Assembly: GCA_963975935.1 (NCBI GenBank)
Contig: CAXBIQ010000001.1
Span: 124,001 to 188,000 of the forward strand
Direction: 5' to 3'
Length of the DNA: 64,000 nucleotides
Origin: Planktosalinus sp963975935
GTDB lineage: Bacteria > Bacteroidota > Bacteroidia > Flavobacteriales > Flavobacteriaceae
Positions 8,281-16,338 of this stretch are shown piece by piece. The notes beneath the pieces were generated by a model. It saw only the letters and a program-made list of their open reading frames with translations. It ran no database searches and was not told the origin of the DNA. The translations under genes were made by a program, and so were the position numbers. The first letter of the stretch is position 1, and the number at the start of each line of letters is the position of its first letter.

Positions 8281-9189
8281 ATGGGACATCACCACCATCA
8301 CAAATCATCACAGGTAAAAGGGAGCAGGGTATTATTTTCAATAATTTTAAATTTACTGCTCACTATAGCACAGCTCATTGGTGCTATTATATCCGGTAGC
8401 CTTGCATTGTTTTCAGACACACTTCACAATTTTAGCGATGTAGTATCACTTTCAATTAGTTATACTGCCAATAAACTTATAAGAAAAGAAGCTTCTTACA
8501 AGCGTACATTTGGCTTTAAACGAGCCGAAATCATGGCAGCGTTTATCAATTCTTCAACCATTGTAATTGTAGCAATTTATTTGATTTATGAAGCTATTCA
8601 ACGTTTTATTGAGCCACAGGAAATAGGAAGCGATATCGTTATATGGATGGCACTACTCGGTATTGTGGTAGATGGTTTTAGTATGTTATTGCTAAAAAAA
8701 GATTCAGACAAAAACATGAATATGAAATCTGCCTATTTGCATATGTTGTCTGATTTAACCTCCTCTGTTGCAGTATTAATTGGCGGGCTTTTAATGAAGT
8801 TTTATGAAATTTGGTGGATTGATAGTTTGTTAACTTTGATGATTGCACTTTATCTCATTAGGGTGGGCTATGTTTTATTAAAAAAATCCTTTAATGTATT
8901 AATGCTCTTTACTCCTGAAGAAGTTAAAGTTGAAGAAATAACAGAAAAAATAAATGCGCTCCCCGGCATTAAAAGCATTCATCATATACATATCTGGCAA
9001 CTCAATGAAGATGAAGTGCATCTTGAGGCGCATTTGGAGTTTCACCAAGATGTAAAAATTTCAGAGTTTGACAGATTGCTTATAGATCTGGAAGAACTTT
9101 TATATAACGATTTCGGAATCAATCACATAACGATTCAACCCGAATACCAAAAAGAAGAAAACAGTAAGGATATTATTGTTCAGGATTAA
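8281..9189 (+). CDS. Cation diffusion facilitator (zinc/cobalt-type exporter)
   Basis: This 302-aa inner-membrane CDF transporter exchanges cytosolic divalent metal for protons. Six membrane helices span about residues 18-205. The metal-site pairs appear as HNFSD in TM2 and HMLSD in TM5, and residues 205-300 form the cytoplasmic domain with HHIHIWQLNEDEVHLEAHLEF. The N-terminus is MGHHHHHK, a natural run of five His that may chelate metal. Co-transcribed with rpiB. The last four bases overlap the stop of the convergent gene. HD pairs favour Zn/Cd; the substrate is inferred. Confidence 0.92.
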   Translation: MGHHHHHKSSQVKGSRVLFSIILNLLLTIAQLIGAIISGSLALFSDTLHNFSDVVSLSISYTANKLIRKEASYKRTFGFKRAEIMAAFINSSTIVIVAIYLIYEAIQRFIEPQEIGSDIVIWMALLGIVVDGFSMLLLKKDSDKNMNMKSAYLHMLSDLTSSVAVLIGGLLMKFYEIWWIDSLLTLMIALYLIRVGYVLLKKSFNVLMLFTPEEVKVEEITEKINALPGIKSIHHIHIWQLNEDEVHLEAHLEFHQDVKISEFDRLLIDLEELLYNDFGINHITIQPEYQKEENSKDIIVQD

Positions 9190-9680
9190 TCCCAAATCCT
9201 TTCCATTACAAATGGTGCTGTATCCCAATACATATGCTCCTGATTGATTTTACCATCAACAAACCGTGAAGTGATGTGAACAATGATTTCGGCTTCATTT
9301 CCGCTTTCAGCGAAAGTGCCGGTCCACACCCCCCAAAAACTCACCCAAGTAGTGCCTTTGCTGTCGATAATCATTTCCACCGTCTGGTTTTCAGTGGTTG
9401 AATACTTATAATTTTTGACTTGATCAATGTATGTCTTGTGTTCCTCAATAGCTTCATCAATAGTACAGGGATTACTGTTCACCCGGTTGTGATACATTTT
9501 TGCATGCTCAGTATAGTGAGATTTATAAGACACCCAGTCGCCGGCTTCATAATCTTTAATCATTTGGCGCATTACATCAATTTCAGGAGACACTTCGGTA
9601 AAATAGTTTTTTGAAGTGTCTTTACAGGAAGTGAATAACATCAAAACAAAAATTGGAAGAGAAATCATTTTTTTCATCAT
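9186..9680 (-). CDS. SnoaL/NTF2-like lipoprotein
   Basis: This 164-aa protein has an SPII signal peptide (MISLPIFVLMLFTSC, lipid-modified Cys at residue 19). The body has an NTF2/SnoaL-like pattern: a helix with YEAGDWVSYKSHYTEHAKMYHN, then antiparallel strands including TTWVSFWGVWTGTFAES. Such proteins are periplasm-facing small ligand-binding or orphan domains. The catalytic function is unknown. Its stop codon shares the TTAA at 9186-9189 with the CDF gene. Confidence 0.8.
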   Translation of the reverse strand: MMKKMISLPIFVLMLFTSCKDTSKNYFTEVSPEIDVMRQMIKDYEAGDWVSYKSHYTEHAKMYHNRVNSNPCTIDEAIEEHKTYIDQVKNYKYSTTENQTVEMIIDSKGTTWVSFWGVWTGTFAESGNEAEIIVHITSRFVDGKINQEHMYWDTAPFVMERIWD

Positions 9681-9755
9681 AAGGGAATTTTCAGTTTATA
9701 AAGATAGATTTTTTGGTTTCAAATTTGCTATTTTAGCCCGTAACAATTTCTCTTT

Positions 9756-10229
9756 ATGAAGCTGGATTTTATACTTAAAAAGTTTTCAGAACTCACCACG
9801 CACGAATTATATGATATCCTTCAACTGCGCAGCGAGGTGTTTGTTGTGGAACAAGATTGTGTATATCAGGACATCGATGGAAATGATGGAAAAGCACTTC
9901 ACCTTTTTGCTTATAAAAATGATGTATTGGTTGCTTATGCCCGTCTTTTTGGGCCGGGTGATTATTTTGAAGATGCAAGTATCGGAAGGGTAATAATTAA
10001 AGAAAAGGAGCGAAAATTTGGCTATGGCCATCAATTAATGGAAGCTGCAAACGCTGCGGTTAAAAGTCATTTTGACACTTCAAAAATCCATCTCTCTGCC
10101 CAGCAATATCTGGTTAAATTTTACAATGCTCACGGCTACAAAGAAGTAGGCGAGGGCTATCTTGAAGATGGAATCCCTCATATTGGGATGGAAAAGTCCT
10201 CCCCCGGCCCCTCCAAAGGAAGGGAGTAG
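9756..10229 (+). CDS. ElaA-type GNAT N-acetyltransferase
   Basis: This 157-aa protein matches the ElaA branch of GNAT acetyltransferases. It has LTTHELYDILQLRSEVFVVEQ at the start, VAYARLFGPGDYFEDASIGRV in the middle and the acetyl-CoA P-loop equivalent ERKFGYGHQLM near residue 90. HIHLSAQQYL-type strands and the FYNAHGYKEVGEGYLEDGIPHI ending are typical. The acceptor is unknown. The last ten residues (SSPGPSKGRE) are encoded by a C-rich repeat-like stretch rather than by family sequence, suggesting that a repeat was captured at the 3' end. Confidence 0.9.
   Translation: MKLDFILKKFSELTTHELYDILQLRSEVFVVEQDCVYQDIDGNDGKALHLFAYKNDVLVAYARLFGPGDYFEDASIGRVIIKEKERKFGYGHQLMEAANAAVKSHFDTSKIHLSAQQYLVKFYNAHGYKEVGEGYLEDGIPHIGMEKSSPGPSKGRE
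10196..10226. repeat. C-rich palindromic repeat-like element at the 3' end of the ElaA gene
   Basis: The stretch TCCTCCCCCGGCCCCTCC followed by AAAGGAAGGGA is far more GC-rich than its surroundings and has a partial dyad (CCTCC with GGAAGG). It resembles short interspersed elements that flavobacteria carry at gene ends. Copy number could not be tested; only one copy is seen in this window. Confidence 0.4.
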
Positions 10230-10230
10230 A

Positions 10231-11046
10231 TTAACCTTTGGTTTTTACCGCTTTATTAAAAGGAATTTTTAATTGATACATAATATCCTCATCGGTGCTG
10301 TCATCAACCAAATCCAGGCCATATCTAATTTTTTTGGTATCATCATAAACAAAAGTTCCAAAAATCCTGTCCCAAAAGGAAAACATATTCCCAAAATTGG
10401 TATCGGTCCAGGGCATTTCCCAATGGTGATGAAACTTGTGCATATTAGGTGTCACAAACACATAGCTGATGTATTTGTCAATTTTACCAAGGTTGATGTT
10501 GGCGTGGGTGAAGTAGGTGAAAAACACGCTTAAAATGCGATAGATTAAATAAAAAGCAATGGGCATTCCCATCAGTAAAACCGCAAAAAGTGCAAAAGTC
10601 TCCCTGATTACAAAATCCAAAGGATGATGTCTGGTACCGGTGGTGACATCTACCTTGGTATCACTGTGGTGAATGATGTGCAAACGCCACATCCATTTTA
10701 CCTTGTGGAGTAAATAATGAACGCCATACTGGGCGATAAAATCCAAAACAAGGAGGGATAAAATCAATTCAATCCAAACAGGCCAGTCAACAAGGTGCAG
10801 CAAACCAAATTGTGCGGTTTCAATCCAATAAAAAACACCAAGTGTGAGTGCTCCAAAACCCACATTAATCAACATCGTAAAAAGCAAAAAGGTAAAATTA
10901 ACCCCGGCGTGTTTCCACTTTTTATAGTTTATTTTTACAAGAGCGTAGTAGCCTTCCAATATCCAAAAAACCCCTAGTACACCCACAACCCAAAGCAGGC
11001 GCATCCAGATGGGCATTTCTTCAAAAAAGAGAAGAAGGGAGTCCAT
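10231..11046 (-). CDS. Sterol desaturase / fatty-acid hydroxylase family protein
   Basis: This 271-aa integral membrane protein of the di-iron FA-hydroxylase family carries the three His clusters: HYLLHKVKWMWRLHIIHH near residues 108-126, TRHHPLD shortly after, and NMHKFHHHWE near residue 200. Four to five membrane segments flank them. Members insert hydroxyl groups or double bonds in lipids, carotenoids or sterols; the substrate here is unknown. The start lies 1 nt from the S41 protease stop, and the stop lies 1 nt from the ElaA stop, so packing is very tight. Confidence 0.9.
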   Translation of the reverse strand: MDSLLLFFEEMPIWMRLLWVVGVLGVFWILEGYYALVKINYKKWKHAGVNFTFLLFTMLINVGFGALTLGVFYWIETAQFGLLHLVDWPVWIELILSLLVLDFIAQYGVHYLLHKVKWMWRLHIIHHSDTKVDVTTGTRHHPLDFVIRETFALFAVLLMGMPIAFYLIYRILSVFFTYFTHANINLGKIDKYISYVFVTPNMHKFHHHWEMPWTDTNFGNMFSFWDRIFGTFVYDDTKKIRYGLDLVDDSTDEDIMYQLKIPFNKAVKTKG

Positions 11047-11047
11047 T

Positions 11048-12670
11048 TTATTTTAAAATGTTTTGATAGCGGTTAATATTTGTCAGAATTGCAATTGCTT
11101 CTTTAATTTCAGGATTGTTGACAACATGATACTCATACAGCCCCTCTTTGTAAAAATAACGCTTTACAATTTCATCTGTCAATAAAGATTTGATTTCGGC
11201 CTTTTTTTCCATCAGCTCCCGGTCTTTGGCTTTTCCGAGGTCCTGTAGAAGGTTCGCATAACTTTTCTCAATATCACCCTTTATTTCTTCTTCTTCAGCT
11301 TTGTTTAATGCCTCTTTTAGTACTGTTTCGGTTTGGGTTTCAAACGTGAAATTACTGCGTTTCAGGAAAGCCAGAAAGTCGCTGTAGTCTTTGTCAGTAA
11401 ATGTGAAATTTCTCCAGTTCTCGTGTTTGTTGTTGTAATAGTATTCAGTTGCAAAATCAAAAATACTGTTAGCTTTTAAAAGCGCCGTGGTTATGGGACT
11501 GAAAACGGCTGTTTCAAGTTCAACGTCAGGCTGTATGCCACCACCGTCATAGACGGTCCTGCCGCCTTTGGTTTTAAAAGCGTTGTAATTATCTGGTGTT
11601 GCGCGGATGGGATCACCATTTTCATCACGGTTAAAGTAATCTTCCGCCTGAATAGACCTGCCACTGGGAGTATAGTATTTTGAAATGGTCACCTTTAGTT
11701 GAGTTCCATAGGTGAGTTTTTTTTGGCGTTGCACAAGGCCTTTTCCAAAACTTCTCGCACCCACAACCACGCCCCGGTCAAGATCTTGCACGGCGCCGGA
11801 AACAATTTCACTCGCAGAGGCGCTCCTTCCATTGATTAAAACAGCCAGGGGGATTTCAGTATCCACAGGTTCGAATTGAGTGCGGTATGTCTGATTATAT
11901 TTTTCAATAACCGATTTTGTTGTTGAAATAATTTCGTCTTTAGGCACAAAAAGATTTACAATATTTATGGATTCATTCATCAATCCGCCCGGGTTTCCGC
12001 GAAGATCAAGCACTATACTGGTGGCTCCTTGCTTTTTAAGATCAACAAGCGCCGCCCGGGTCTCAATAGTGGTTCTTTGATTAAAAGCACTTAAAACAAT
12101 ATAACCCACATTGCCCTCCATTAATGTGTAATAAGGGACAGCTTTTAAAGAAACTGCCTCCCGGCTTATAGTAGCATTCTTGGTTTGCCCCTGGCGCTTG
12201 TAAGTTACGTCAACTTTAGACCCCGGGGCCCCCTTGAGAAGTTCGCCGGCATCATCATTAAAGTTTGCAACCATCACATCTCCAATTTTTGTTATTTCGT
12301 CACCGGCTTTAAGTCCGGCCTTGTCTGCGGGTCCGTCTTTCCAGGGTTCAACAACAACCAATTTGTCTTTCTGGGTTCTCACCGAAGCACCAATACCGGT
12401 GTAAGCCCCGGTTTGATTTATTTTTGCCTGCTCTACATCCTGCTCATTGTAGTAAACAGTGTATGGGTCAAGCCCTTCGAGCATGCCTTTAATTGCTTTG
12501 TCCATCAATTCTGCCGGGACGGTATCGTCTACATAATTCATGTTCAACTCTTTGAAGAGTGTAGTGAAGATCTCTATTTGCTTGGCAATTTCAAAAAAGT
12601 CATTTTTAAAACTCCAGGTTCCCAAAGCAATGGCGAATGCCAGTATGGGTATAATGATTCTCTTTTTCAT
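11048..12670 (-). CDS. S41-family C-terminal processing peptidase
   Basis: I choose the start at MKKRIIIPILAFAIALGTW, which gives a membrane anchor, rather than the earlier Met at 12694. The 540-aa protein has an N-terminal signal anchor, a PDZ domain (about 75-160, TGIGASVRTQKDKL), and an S41 peptidase domain with catalytic Ser in NGRSASASEIVSG near residue 285 and the Lys in RSFGKGLVQ 25 residues later. The extended C-terminal region is helical. Such proteases cleave C-termini of exported proteins in the periplasm. It lies in a minus-strand run with DUF4349 and rnpA. Confidence 0.93.
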   Translation of the reverse strand: MKKRIIIPILAFAIALGTWSFKNDFFEIAKQIEIFTTLFKELNMNYVDDTVPAELMDKAIKGMLEGLDPYTVYYNEQDVEQAKINQTGAYTGIGASVRTQKDKLVVVEPWKDGPADKAGLKAGDEITKIGDVMVANFNDDAGELLKGAPGSKVDVTYKRQGQTKNATISREAVSLKAVPYYTLMEGNVGYIVLSAFNQRTTIETRAALVDLKKQGATSIVLDLRGNPGGLMNESINIVNLFVPKDEIISTTKSVIEKYNQTYRTQFEPVDTEIPLAVLINGRSASASEIVSGAVQDLDRGVVVGARSFGKGLVQRQKKLTYGTQLKVTISKYYTPSGRSIQAEDYFNRDENGDPIRATPDNYNAFKTKGGRTVYDGGGIQPDVELETAVFSPITTALLKANSIFDFATEYYYNNKHENWRNFTFTDKDYSDFLAFLKRSNFTFETQTETVLKEALNKAEEEEIKGDIEKSYANLLQDLGKAKDRELMEKKAEIKSLLTDEIVKRYFYKEGLYEYHVVNNPEIKEAIAILTNINRYQNILK

Positions 12671-12724
12671 TGTGATCTTTTTTATCGTGGGCAAGTTTTA
12701 AAGGCGCACTATTTGTATTCTGAA

Positions 12725-13555
12725 TTATTTTAATCCCTTTTTCTTTTTTACATATTTTCTAATACCAAATATGGCAATCAACAAGATAATAAAAAATGGC
12801 CAGATGTGTAACAGGCCCAGCAAAAATAACGAAATACCATTCCAGCCCGAAACGATGGCATTCCACATTTTTTGACCATAGGAGGCTGTCACGCCCTTGT
12901 CGGTTGAGGTTTTGTAAATGTACAGATGAATGGTACTGTATGACACCTGATTTTGAAGGTAATTCAAGCGCCCTTGTCGGGCTTCAATCTCCTCCCTGAT
13001 TGTGGAGAGCTCGCGTTCTATTTCAAGCATTTCCTTTACGTTTTTTGCTTGTTTTAAAAGCTCAAGATAGCGGTTTTCAAGTTCGCGTTTCGCTTTTAAA
13101 CGCGCCTGTATATCAACAAATTCTTCAGAAACATCTTGTTGGGATATGTCTTTATGGTCAAAATATTCCACTCCTTTTGATAAGGAATCTATCAGGGTTT
13201 GAAAATGTTGGGAAGGGATGCGGATCGTAATATCACGAAAATTTTCATTGTAGTTTTTCCCCGAACGGTCACTTTGAAGAATGCCGTTATAGCGGTTAAC
13301 CAGTTGTTTTGTTTTGGAATGTGTTTCTTCTAAGTTTTTAGTAGCAAACCGAAGGTTTCCTGTTTTGATGATTTTTTGTTCCTGAATTTCTGCGGAAACA
13401 TCACCGGGAGATTGAATGCTTTTTTGCTGTATTGCGGTTTCTTCAACAACTTCATAAGCGAGATGCTCTTCAGAGGGACGGTGGTCAGCAGAGGTATCAG
13501 ACGTATTGGAGCAGGCAAGGATAAAACCAAAAATCAAAAATGACAGTGTTTTCAT
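12725..13555 (-). CDS. DUF4349 lipoprotein with C-terminal membrane helix
   Basis: This 276-aa protein has an SPII signal (FLIFGFILACSN, Cys15). Its DUF4349 domain starts with IIKTGNLRFATKNLEETHSK and includes ITIRIPSQHFQTLIDSL. A coiled coil follows (residues 150-200, RELENRYLELLKQAKNVKEM), and a hydrophobic helix with a Lys-rich cytoplasmic tail (IRKYVKKKKGLK) ends it. The function is unknown. It is 54 nt upstream of the S41 protease and 50 nt downstream of rnpA, an arrangement that suggests one transcript. Confidence 0.88.
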   Translation of the reverse strand: MKTLSFLIFGFILACSNTSDTSADHRPSEEHLAYEVVEETAIQQKSIQSPGDVSAEIQEQKIIKTGNLRFATKNLEETHSKTKQLVNRYNGILQSDRSGKNYNENFRDITIRIPSQHFQTLIDSLSKGVEYFDHKDISQQDVSEEFVDIQARLKAKRELENRYLELLKQAKNVKEMLEIERELSTIREEIEARQGRLNYLQNQVSYSTIHLYIYKTSTDKGVTASYGQKMWNAIVSGWNGISLFLLGLLHIWPFFIILLIAIFGIRKYVKKKKGLK

Positions 13556-13605
13556 AATGGGAGGTGTTAGAGTTACCGCAAGTTGTTTACAATTAACGTA
13601 CCAAT

Positions 13606-13980
13606 CTAACTTTTAGTTTGTTGAATGAATTTTTCCATGACAACTTTCATTGTTTTATTTAACGCGTGAAAGTCCGGTTTTTCCTTGCCCACATACAAAA
13701 ACAAAAGGGCATATTTTTTAGTATTATTCTCGTAGATCTTGTGCTTGTTAAGCCGGAAAGCTTCCCTGAGCAAGCGCTTTATATAATTGCGCTGCACGGC
13801 ACCCCTGAAGTTTTTTTTGGATACCGAAACTGCTGTTTTAAACGGAACGTTTTCAGCATCGGAAAGCTCAATATAAAACAGGCGTAAAGGAAACACCCCA
13901 ACCGATTTTCCTTCGGTAAAGAGGGACTCAATAACCTTTCTGCTCTTTAATTTCTCTGCTTTGGAATAGCCGAATTTCAT
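13606..13980 (-). CDS. rnpA: Ribonuclease P protein component
   Basis: This 124-aa basic protein assists the catalytic RNA of RNase P in maturing tRNA 5' ends. The signature RGAVQRNYIKRLLREAFR (RNR motif) lies near residues 60-77, after the F-rich strand FPLRLFYIEL. The start MKFGYSKAEKLKSRKVIESLF is characteristic. No rpmH lies upstream here; instead an M1 peptidase is separated by a terminator. Confidence 0.96.
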   Translation of the reverse strand: MKFGYSKAEKLKSRKVIESLFTEGKSVGVFPLRLFYIELSDAENVPFKTAVSVSKKNFRGAVQRNYIKRLLREAFRLNKHKIYENNTKKYALLFLYVGKEKPDFHALNKTMKVVMEKFIQQTKS

Positions 13981-14001
13981 AGGGTAAATGTACTAAAAAT
14001 A

Positions 14002-14028
14002 AGCCCCTCATCTTTATAAGGAGGGGCT
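14002..14028 (-). terminator. Terminator of the M1 peptidase gene
   Basis: AGCCCCTC (14002-14009) pairs perfectly with GAGGGGCT (14021-14028). On the minus strand it is followed by TTATTTTT, and it lies 25 nt after the peptidase stop. Confidence 0.75.
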
Positions 14029-14052
14029 CAATTTTTTAGTATTAAAACATAA

Positions 14053-15942
14053 TTAGTCTTCCTCTTGAGGCGAAAGGTCCGGAGACTCATAGACATTGTT
14101 TTCCATATCCACATCAGCCATGAGTCTTGAGGCATCAATCATCATCGCGGCAATACTTTCCTTGGGTGCATCAATTTCAAAAGTATAAGTGGGGTATGCC
14201 CAGGCCCAATCTCCCAAGACAGTGCGTTTTAATTGCGGGTATGGATTTTCTTTCACCCCGCGCATCATTTGCAATGGGATGTGAAAAGATTCATTAGTGT
14301 TGTCTTTATAAACGACATACAAGTCGATGGGCATAGGCATGAGCCCTTTTCGCTCCAGTGTAACCACGGTTTTTCCTTCTTTTTCCTCCACACTTTGAAT
14401 GGCGTAATCAATGGTGTTTGTGGTTTGGGTCCAGTCCTGTAAATACCAGCCCAATTGAAAGCGGGAAACTTTTTCAGCAGTGCGAATTACATCGTTGGGA
14501 GTGGGATGGGTGAAAGCAAACTCGCGATACAGCCTTTTAAGTGTTTTGGTGACATTTTCTTTTCCTATTACATATTCCAACTGTGCCAAAAAGACCGCTC
14601 CTTTTGAGTATGATGATGCGCCATAGACCCAGTTTTTATCAAAACGGTCTGCGTGGGTTGATTGGGGTTGTTCCTCCCCACTTTGTGCCATTCTTATATA
14701 ATTGCTGTATGAGCCTTCATGAGGAAATTGTTTGTTTTGTTCCATTACTTCATTCATAGCCAGGGCGCTTATGTATGAGGTAAACCCTTCATCCATCCAC
14801 TCGTGTTTTGATTCATTAAAGGCCAGCACAAACTGAAACCAGCTATGTGCTATTTCGTGTGAGGTAACGCCCACCAGGCTGTTAAAGTTTCTTTCGCCGG
14901 TGATGAGGGTTGACATACCATACTCCATACCACCGTCGCCACCTTGTAAGATTGTATATTGCTTATATGGATAATCACCCAGGTGTTTGTTGAAAAATTC
15001 AAAGAGGGCAATGGTTTTTGGTTGCAGATTTTTCCAATTTTCGAGAATTTTCGGGTTGTTTTTGTATAAAAAATGCAATGTCATACCGTTTGGACCTTCT
15101 ATGCGGTCGTGGAGGTATTCATTGTCTGCAGCCCAGGCAAAGTCGTGTACATCAGGAGCGATAAAATGCCAGGTGAGTTTGCCACCTTTTCGGTGGTTTA
15201 TTTCTTTTGTGGGGTCATCCTGATAGCCATGACCAATTTCATTTGGATTTTGAAGGTAACCTGTACCTCCTAAAGTGTATGTATTGTCAATGGTTATTTT
15301 CACATCAAAGTTGCCCCAAACACCGTGGAATTCACGGCCGATGTATGGATCTGCGTGCCAACCTTCAAAATCATATTCGGCAAGCTTGGGGTACCATTGT
15401 GTCATGGAAAGCGCTACTCCTTCTTCGCTGTTTCTTCCGCTGCGACGGATTTGTAAAGGCACCTGTGCATCAAAATCCATGGTGAAAGTTGTTTTCTCAC
15501 CGGGAAGGATAAACCTATCCAGCTCTACTTCCAGGATGGTTCCCACGGTAGTGTGGGCTATGCGTTTTCCGTCCTGTGACAAGCTGTTGATTTTGATATA
15601 GCCAATTTCATCGGGCTTTAATTTTGAGATGCGGTCACCTACGCGTCTGTCGGGATCTGAAATAGTGCGTGAACGCACGTCCATTTCGCTTCCGGGTTGA
15701 AAGGCGTTGAAATGCAGGTGGTAAAATACTTTTTTTAAAGTGTCAGGAGAGTTGTTTGTATAGACAATTTCCTGTTTGCCTTTGTATTGATATTTTTCAA
15801 TATCCACATCAATTTCCATTTTATAGTCGACGTGTTGTTGCCAGTAATACGGCCTGTCAACTTGCTCGAGATAGTTGTGGTATGGTTGAGAAAAAAGGGA
15901 AAGGCTGGTTAAACAAAGCAAGGTTAAAAAGAAGGCTTTCAT
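14053..15942 (-). CDS. M1-family metallopeptidase (aminopeptidase N-like)
   Basis: This 629-aa exported zinc peptidase has an N-terminal signal peptide (MKAFFLTLLCLTSLSLFS), an N-terminal beta domain, and the catalytic domain with HEIAHSW near residue 360 and the third ligand Glu in WMDEGFTSY 19-20 residues downstream. The substrate-recognition loop reads GGMEYGM in place of the usual GxMEN, a variant common in Bacteroidota. The C-terminal region holds LERKGLMPMPIDL. It likely trims peptides in the periplasm or outside the cell. It is single, with its own terminator. Confidence 0.93.
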   Translation of the reverse strand: MKAFFLTLLCLTSLSLFSQPYHNYLEQVDRPYYWQQHVDYKMEIDVDIEKYQYKGKQEIVYTNNSPDTLKKVFYHLHFNAFQPGSEMDVRSRTISDPDRRVGDRISKLKPDEIGYIKINSLSQDGKRIAHTTVGTILEVELDRFILPGEKTTFTMDFDAQVPLQIRRSGRNSEEGVALSMTQWYPKLAEYDFEGWHADPYIGREFHGVWGNFDVKITIDNTYTLGGTGYLQNPNEIGHGYQDDPTKEINHRKGGKLTWHFIAPDVHDFAWAADNEYLHDRIEGPNGMTLHFLYKNNPKILENWKNLQPKTIALFEFFNKHLGDYPYKQYTILQGGDGGMEYGMSTLITGERNFNSLVGVTSHEIAHSWFQFVLAFNESKHEWMDEGFTSYISALAMNEVMEQNKQFPHEGSYSNYIRMAQSGEEQPQSTHADRFDKNWVYGASSYSKGAVFLAQLEYVIGKENVTKTLKRLYREFAFTHPTPNDVIRTAEKVSRFQLGWYLQDWTQTTNTIDYAIQSVEEKEGKTVVTLERKGLMPMPIDLYVVYKDNTNESFHIPLQMMRGVKENPYPQLKRTVLGDWAWAYPTYTFEIDAPKESIAAMMIDASRLMADVDMENNVYESPDLSPQEED

Positions 15943-16005
15943 GGATTTAAATATTTTTTGTAAAGATAATTTCTTTTAAGCCATTTCAAAAGGTTTAACA
16001 TTTAG

Positions 16006-16050
16006 TAAGGGTAATCCGTAAAATCAAGAAAGGCATTGCATATAGTTTTA
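16006..16050 (+). promoter_or_regulatory. Operator-like palindrome and -7 box upstream of the kinase genes
   Basis: The 15-mer TAAGGGTAATCCGTA (16006-16020) keeps 11 of the 15 bases of the perfect palindrome found at 19222 and 23245, with most of the divergence in its left half and centre. Exactly 22 nt downstream is TAGTTTTA (16043-16050), identical to the -7 box at 19259. The start codon of the small lipoprotein is 56 nt further. This is the weakest of three sites with the same geometry, and points to autoregulation of the two-component genes. Confidence 0.5.
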
Positions 16051-16106
16051 CAATATGATTCAATTATTTGAAAATCAAAAGAATAACCAACTAAAACTAT
16101 ATTATT

Positions 16107-16298
16107 ATGAAAACAAGACATTTTTTTACCGCACTAGTTATGATGGGCGCTTTAGGCTCATGTACAATGGATGAACTGGAAGGCAACACCATCCAGATTG
16201 ACATTGAAAAGCTGGAAATCTCTGAATTTAAAAACTCAGAAGAGCCACAGGACACAACTTCGGATAGAAATGGAGGGTCCAAACCCCCAGTGGATTAG
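16107..16298 (+). CDS. Very small lipoprotein upstream of the sensor kinase
   Basis: This 63-aa product has an SPII signal (MKTRHFFTALVMMGALGSC, Cys19) and an acidic, low-complexity mature part (EGNTIQIDIEKLEISEFKN, ending GGSKPPVD). No domain is recognised. It is 40 nt upstream of the TPR histidine kinase and shares the putative operator-promoter with it, so it may be an accessory sensor or signal, which is inference. Confidence 0.65.
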   Translation: MKTRHFFTALVMMGALGSCTMDELEGNTIQIDIEKLEISEFKNSEEPQDTTSDRNGGSKPPVD

Positions 16299-16338
16299 AA
16301 ACTAAAAAATATACAAATTTCTTCACTACATTTATGCC

